Assembly (NCBI GenBank): GCA_913044145.1 | Contig: CAJWOD010000030.1 | Coordinates: 1-10,697, forward strand | Reading direction: 5' to 3' | DNA from: an uncultured Nitrospina sp. | GTDB lineage: Bacteria; Nitrospinota; Nitrospinia; Nitrospinales; VA-1 | DNA: 10,697 nt | In this document: one piece after another, positions 7,453 through 10,697 of the stretch | Layout: each line of letters begins with the position of its first letter | How positions within the stretch are numbered: position 1 is the stretch's first letter | Program-made: the position numbers and the translations under genes | Notes under the pieces: generated by a model | What the model was told of the DNA's origin: nothing | The model's database searches: none | What the model saw: the letters and a program-made list of their open reading frames with translations, nothing else

Positions 7453-7480
7453 TATTTGAGTTTTTCTTTAATAGTTTCCA

Positions 7481-7909
7481 TTATTCCTTATCCATCAAAG
7501 TTCGGATAAAATGAATCACGCTCCAACCTTCCTCTTCATTGATTACCTTGCCTACTCGGACGGGCATTTCCGTTCCTGGGCTACCATTTCTAAGCACCCA
7601 CATCATTTCTCCATCGGTTCTGATCTCCTGCCATTTTTTATCAGTAAAATCTCTGGGAGGATGACCTGGCCGTTTCAGACCCTTTCCGTTTTCACTGTGG
7701 CAAGTTACACAAAGGCCTTTGCCATAAAATATCTGTTTTCCTAATTCGATTCTCTCAGGCGTAGCAGGATACGGATTATCTATATCCTGCAGCTCTTCAA
7801 TAAGCTCTATGGGCACGCGGGGCTGATAAACATCATCATGGAACGCGCCTACGTTATCCCATTGAAGAAAGAGACCAACAAGAGAGACCCAAAAAATGGT
7901 TTTTTGCAT
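7481..7909 (-). CDS. Divergent monohaem c-type cytochrome
   Basis: Exported electron carrier of 142 residues. The signal peptide is MQKTIFWVSLVGLFLQ followed by a probable cut after VGA (residue 22). Haem motif CVTCH (C67, C70, H71); probable axial M115 in GSPGTEMP. The stretch PPRDFT, then DGEMMWVLRNGSPGTEMP, clearly matches the CPQ/NFTC paralogues next door. However, the position of their second extra cysteine is aspartate (D90), no CPQ motif precedes the haem, and the haem-to-FT interval is four residues shorter. It is therefore a distant relative, not a recent copy. It sits 33 bases after the DUF1566 gene and 28 before the next cytochrome, so is probably in the same operon. Confidence 0.88.
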   Translation of the reverse strand: MQKTIFWVSLVGLFLQWDNVGAFHDDVYQPRVPIELIEELQDIDNPYPATPERIELGKQIFYGKGLCVTCHSENGKGLKRPGHPPRDFTDKKWQEIRTDGEMMWVLRNGSPGTEMPVRVGKVINEEEGWSVIHFIRTLMDKE

Positions 7910-7942
7910 TGAAACTCACGGAAATCAGAAAACCAGGATAAT

Positions 7943-8476
7943 TTATTTGGGAGTCGCCTTCCTCACCAGCCTCAGGAATGCATCGACACCGGATATTTTA
8001 TCTTGGTAGGCTTTTCCACCTTCGTCTTTGTATGAAACTGTTATAGCTTTGTTTCTTTTTTCATCACTGGTCCAAGTTCCCCATCCTGATCCTTTTGGGA
8101 ACATGCTATCAATAAAAATTTTATCGCCATCTTTATCTGTATTGCGCTTTCTCCGATCATACAAAGTTAACGCTTCTTTTGCTGTAGGTATTCGCCAATC
8201 TTGGTATCCAGCATAGTTTTTATAATTCATCTTTTTTGCATACTCTTTTGCTGTATACCAGTTGACCCACTTGGACTCTAATTGCCAATAATCTTTTGAC
8301 ATCCATAACAAATTTGTTTTTCGATCGAGAACAGTACCATTCCCATACTTTGCAAACCGTTTATCAGCAGATTCTTGAATCGGTGCTCTCTGGTCGAAAG
8401 AAAAAGTAATAGAAGAAGAAATTAACGTCAGCAAGAAGATTATTGTTCCTGCGATCCATTTTGATACACGAGGCAT
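7943..8476 (-). CDS. Exported DUF1566 (Lcl) domain protein
   Basis: Protein of 177 residues with a signal peptide (hydrophobic 8-26, probable cut near TFS-F). The mature part shows the DUF1566/Lcl signature: RFAKYGNGTVLDRKTNLLWM at 40-59, a tryptophan-rich W-NWYTAKEYA segment, DWRIPTAKEALTLYD at 93-107, WGTWTSDE at 132-139, and the ending FLRLVRK at 167-173. The family is widespread in secreted proteins, some of them collagen-like or adhesive, and has no agreed biochemical role. AGGGAG (complement of 8483-8488) six bases before the ATG is a good ribosome site. It is the first gene of a unit that continues into two cytochrome genes. There is no haem motif, and the mature protein has no cysteine, so it is not itself a cytochrome. 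It might be an accessory or binding subunit for them. Confidence 0.8.
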   Translation of the reverse strand: MPRVSKWIAGTIIFLLTLISSSITFSFDQRAPIQESADKRFAKYGNGTVLDRKTNLLWMSKDYWQLESKWVNWYTAKEYAKKMNYKNYAGYQDWRIPTAKEALTLYDRRKRNTDKDGDKIFIDSMFPKGSGWGTWTSDEKRNKAITVSYKDEGGKAYQDKISGVDAFLRLVRKATPK

Positions 8477-8549
8477 TCCCCACTCCCTAAAAAATGTTTG
8501 GGTTGCGCGAGCAGTTTATTTAATGATCAGTATTAATTTTACCTACTTG

Positions 8550-8577
8550 CCCGACCTAAGTAAACGAGGAAATCGGG
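8550..8577. repeat. Inverted repeat between divergent genes
   Basis: CCCGA (8550-8554) with CCT (8555-8557) is mirrored by AGG (8567-8569) and TCGGG (8573-8577), with a nine-base loop and three unpaired A. It lies in the 157-base gap between the DUF1566 gene (minus) and the methyltransferase-transporter pair (plus). It could be an operator or a leader hairpin. No second copy was found in the window. Confidence 0.3.
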
Positions 8578-8633
8578 TTGAACCAACATACTTGATTCTG
8601 TAGAATAAACTAATAAATCCAAAGGCTTCTCCT

Positions 8634-9269
8634 ATGAAATCCCAAGTTCAATTTCTACAACTTCTATGGATAGCGGTATTTTTTATTTTTAATTCCACAT
8701 CGCTATCCTATGCCAAACCTCAGGATAAAGACCGTTGGAATAAAAAATATGATATAGAAACTTATCTCTTTGGAGAAAAACCCATTCCATTTCTGGTCGA
8801 TAATATCGAAATTTTTCGAAAGGGAAAAGCACTTGATGTTGCGATGGGAGAAGGAAGAAACGGAGTTTACCTTGCCACACAAGGCTTCGATGTAACCGGG
8901 CTCGATATCTCAGAAAAGGGGCTGGAAAAAGCACAGTTACTCGCAGCAAAACATAACGTAACCATCAAAACCAAAGTCGTCGATCTGGAAAATGTCAAGT
9001 TAGAAGCCAATAGCTATGACCTCATACTTTGTACTTATTTTATGGATCGAGGGCTTTATGAGAAATTTTATGATGCACTCAAACCCGGAGGTATGGTTCT
9101 GGTCGAAACCTATAATGTAGATTACTTGAAATATCGACAGTTCAATGCAAAATGGGCCCTTAAGACCAATGAACTGCTTGACATTTTTAAGAGAATGCGG
9201 GTTCTAAGATATCAGGACTACGATGATGCAAGAGAAGCATATTCCAGTATTATTGCGCAGAAACCCTGA
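8634..9269 (+). CDS. TehB-like SAM methyltransferase with N-terminal signal peptide
   Basis: Class I SAM-dependent methyltransferase of 211 residues. DRWNKKYDIETYLFGEKP is the typical N-terminal stretch of TehB-type enzymes. It is followed by motif I ALDVAMGEGRNGVYLA (67-82; the usual cysteine of DxACGxGRN is methionine here), GLDIS with the SAM-ribose acidic residue D95, and LKPGGMVLVET near residues 150-160. Family members methylate small molecules, in E. coli tellurite and selenite. The odd part is the first 27 residues: one lysine, a hydrophobic core LLWIAVFFIF and SLSYA, a convincing export signal or anchor, although SAM is cytoplasmic. AAAGG (8621-8625), eight bases before the ATG, supports this start. 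It is followed by the transporter after 12 bases, probably as an operon. Methyltransferase fold secure; substrate and location open. Confidence 0.85.
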   Translation: MKSQVQFLQLLWIAVFFIFNSTSLSYAKPQDKDRWNKKYDIETYLFGEKPIPFLVDNIEIFRKGKALDVAMGEGRNGVYLATQGFDVTGLDISEKGLEKAQLLAAKHNVTIKTKVVDLENVKLEANSYDLILCTYFMDRGLYEKFYDALKPGGMVLVETYNVDYLKYRQFNAKWALKTNELLDIFKRMRVLRYQDYDDAREAYSSIIAQKP

Positions 9270-9281
9270 CCCCTCTATTTT

Positions 9282-10247
9282 GTGAGTTACCTTGAAAAAA
9301 TTTTTGTAACACTCGCCAATCTTTTTCCTGTATGGGTGCTCACAGGTGCCGCCCTGGCTTTATGGAAACCGGAAACCGCTACTTGGTTTCAGCCAACATG
9401 GATTCCCTACTTTCTCGCCATCATTATGTTGAGCATGGGTTTGACTCTGAGTATTGAAGATTTCTCCCGTGTCCTAAAAATCCCAAAATCAATCTTTCTG
9501 GGTATCGGACTGCAATACACCATCATGCCTTTTTTAGGATACGCGCTGGCGAGGCTTTTTAATCTTCCTATTGATTTTGTAATCGGACTCGTTTTGGTTG
9601 CCTGCTGTCCCGGGGGTACCGCTTCAAACGTAGTCTGTTTTATAGCAAAAGCTCATGTAGCACTCTCGGTAAGTTTGACTACTGTCTCTACCCTTCTGGC
9701 TGTTATTTTCACGCCACTTTTAACCACCTTATGGATCGAGTCTCTTTCACTGGAGCTAACTGGACTGACTCTTCAGGTCGATACTCTAGGGTTATTAATG
9801 AAAACTATTAAGGTGGTGATCCTACCCATTGTCGTGGGGGTGTTATTGAACCGATATTTTAACCCACTAGTTAAGCGAATCGAATCCTACACACCCTTTC
9901 TAGCGGTACTTTCGATTGTTTTCATTGTGAGCTTCATTCTTGCTGCAAAAAAAGATGCGATTCTTGAAATCGGCGCCCCTTTAATCGTTGCTGTTGTTTT
10001 ATTACATTTTTTTGGATTCTTGTTGGGATACTTTTTGTCACGCACACTAAAATTGTCAGAAAAAAATGCGCAAACAATTTCTATTGAGGTTGGAATGCAA
10101 AATTCAGGATTAGCTACTGAACTTGCAAGAAGTAACTTTTCAAATTACACACTGGCAACGGTTCCTGGCGCTATCTCCGCACTTACACACTGCATTCTCG
10201 GTAGCATTGTGGCCGGTCTCTGCCAAATTAGAGGTCAAAAAAATTAA
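9282..10247 (+). CDS. BASS-family sodium-dependent symporter
   Basis: Inner-membrane transporter of the bile acid:sodium symporter family, 321 residues, with about nine or ten hydrophobic segments spread over its whole length. Family hallmarks are CCPGGTASNVV at 108-118 and EVGMQNSGLA at 269-278; E269 and Q273 correspond to sodium-site residues known from the bacterial ASBT homologue of Neisseria. Bacterial members carry organic anions such as bile acids, pantothenate or keto acids, so the substrate is not predictable here. The start is GTG: the reading frame is closed by the methyltransferase TGA four codons upstream and the next ATG lies at codon 49, inside a membrane segment. No Shine-Dalgarno is visible, so translation probably depends on the upstream gene. 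The product may be functionally tied to that methyltransferase. Confidence 0.9.
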   Translation: MSYLEKIFVTLANLFPVWVLTGAALALWKPETATWFQPTWIPYFLAIIMLSMGLTLSIEDFSRVLKIPKSIFLGIGLQYTIMPFLGYALARLFNLPIDFVIGLVLVACCPGGTASNVVCFIAKAHVALSVSLTTVSTLLAVIFTPLLTTLWIESLSLELTGLTLQVDTLGLLMKTIKVVILPIVVGVLLNRYFNPLVKRIESYTPFLAVLSIVFIVSFILAAKKDAILEIGAPLIVAVVLLHFFGFLLGYFLSRTLKLSEKNAQTISIEVGMQNSGLATELARSNFSNYTLATVPGAISALTHCILGSIVAGLCQIRGQKN

Positions 10248-10332
10248 TTACCTAGTAAAAACTTTCGCACCCTGACTAAGATGAAAACTAGAGGAGGAAA
10301 TATTCGATACGAATCGCCCTAAGGAAAATAAA

Positions 10333-10362
10333 TGGAGTATCTCCAGCTTTTGGGCTACCCCA
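10333..10362 (+). terminator. Two small hairpins downstream of symporter gene
   Basis: TGGAG-TAT-CTCCA (10333-10345) is followed by GCTTTT, then TGGG-CTAC-CCCA (10351-10362). The first with its T-run could be a weak intrinsic terminator for the methyltransferase-transporter unit. The remainder of the 232-base gap 10248-10479 shows no gene. Confidence 0.3.
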
Positions 10363-10426
10363 TAAATGCAATTCAAAAAATTTGAGCTCAGACTTGGTTT
10401 TAAAACATTACAAGTTCTAGACGGCT

Positions 10427-10432
10427 TATAAT
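10427..10432 (+). promoter_or_regulatory. Candidate -10 element of the last gene
   Basis: A perfect TATAAT lies 47 bases before the TTG start at 10480, leaving a leader of about 40 bases. No good -35 is seen at 16-18 bases upstream (ACATTA at 10405-10410 is poor), so the call rests on the -10 and the position alone. Confidence 0.35.
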
Positions 10433-10479
10433 ACACTAGGCTTTACAAATATTTTTAACTTCAAAGAGGAGAAAGACCC

Positions 10480-10697
10480 TTGCAGTATAAAGTACTTGTC
10501 GCAGCAGAGTTTAAAGGAATAAGTGAAGACTCACTGACCGAAGTTACTGGTAGATTGGAAGAACACGGATTGGAAAAAATTCCCACCTTAGAATCTACTT
10601 GGGAATTCACTTGTGAGGCAGAAGACGAGTCCGATGCTAAGGACAACGCCATCCAGGCCTTTGTCAATGTAGTCCGAACCCATCCATGTGAATTAGG
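10480..10697 (+). CDS. Small unrecognised protein, 3' end outside the window
   Basis: An open frame of 72 complete codons runs to the window edge. It starts at TTG, with AAAGAGGAGAAAG (10463-10475) just upstream, a very strong ribosome site that decides the start; no ATG is available. The protein begins QYKVLVAAEFKGIS and continues through an acidic, amphipathic stretch (LTEVTGRLEEHG), a strand-like STWEFTCEAED and a helix DAKDNAIQAFVNVV. The alternating strand and helix order suggests a small ferredoxin-like alpha/beta fold, which is inference only. No signal peptide, membrane segment or metal motif is seen. The family is not recognised. Confidence 0.65.
   Translation, partial: MQYKVLVAAEFKGISEDSLTEVTGRLEEHGLEKIPTLESTWEFTCEAEDESDAKDNAIQAFVNVVRTHPCEL

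Noticed and set aside
8689..8949. Minus-strand frame within the TehB-like methyltransferase gene
   Set aside because: It is antisense to conserved methyltransferase motifs and has no supporting features.
10248..10667. Two minus-strand open frames in and after the gap following the symporter gene
   Set aside because: Neither has a recognisable domain. The second is antisense to the TTG-started gene, whose ribosome site is much better.

Overview
The window comes from a Gram-negative (diderm) bacterium with a c-type cytochrome maturation system. Five separate genes encode exported proteins with CxxCH haem motifs, and the base composition is moderately AT-rich. The dense run of small periplasmic cytochromes beside housekeeping translation genes would fit a respiratory lineage such as Nitrospinota/Nitrospirota or a deep proteobacterial relative. 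That taxonomic guess is inference and cannot be fixed from this sequence alone. No insertion sequences, CRISPR arrays, tRNA or rRNA genes were seen.

Layout. (1) 94-3246: translation-related block. Elongation factor P (minus strand) is divergent from a zinc-ribbon SAM methyltransferase (plus), which is followed by ettA, an ABC-F ribosomal ATPase (plus). (2) 3255-8476: about 5.2 kb entirely on the minus strand. Reading in the direction of transcription it holds a DUF1566/Lcl-domain exported protein, a divergent monohaem cytochrome, a monohaem cytochrome, a hairpin that looks like a terminator, a class I CPD-type photolyase, a second monohaem cytochrome, a trihaem cytochrome and a third monohaem cytochrome overlapping it by one base (TAATG). 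(3) 8634-10247: plus-strand pair of a TehB-like methyltransferase carrying an apparent signal peptide and a BASS-family sodium symporter, with a four-codon gap. (4) 10480-end: start of a small unrecognised protein with a TTG start and a strong ribosome binding site, cut by the window edge.

How they may work together. Three of the monohaem cytochromes (genes at 3255, 4771 and 6898) are close paralogues. Their cores align without a gap from an N-terminal CPQxRxT motif through the haem site to the axial methionine. Each carries two extra cysteines, in CPQ and in NFTC, outside the haem motif. The fourth, divergent cytochrome (7481) has neither cysteine, which suggests the two form a pair, possibly a disulfide. 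Together with the trihaem protein they look like a set of periplasmic electron carriers. No membrane oxidase, reductase or quinol-oxidising subunit is present in the window, so their donors and acceptors are unknown. The photolyase is cytoplasmic and its link to the cytochromes is only positional.

No intergenic stretch exceeds 300 bases; the longest (10248-10479) holds weak hairpins and a good -10 element.
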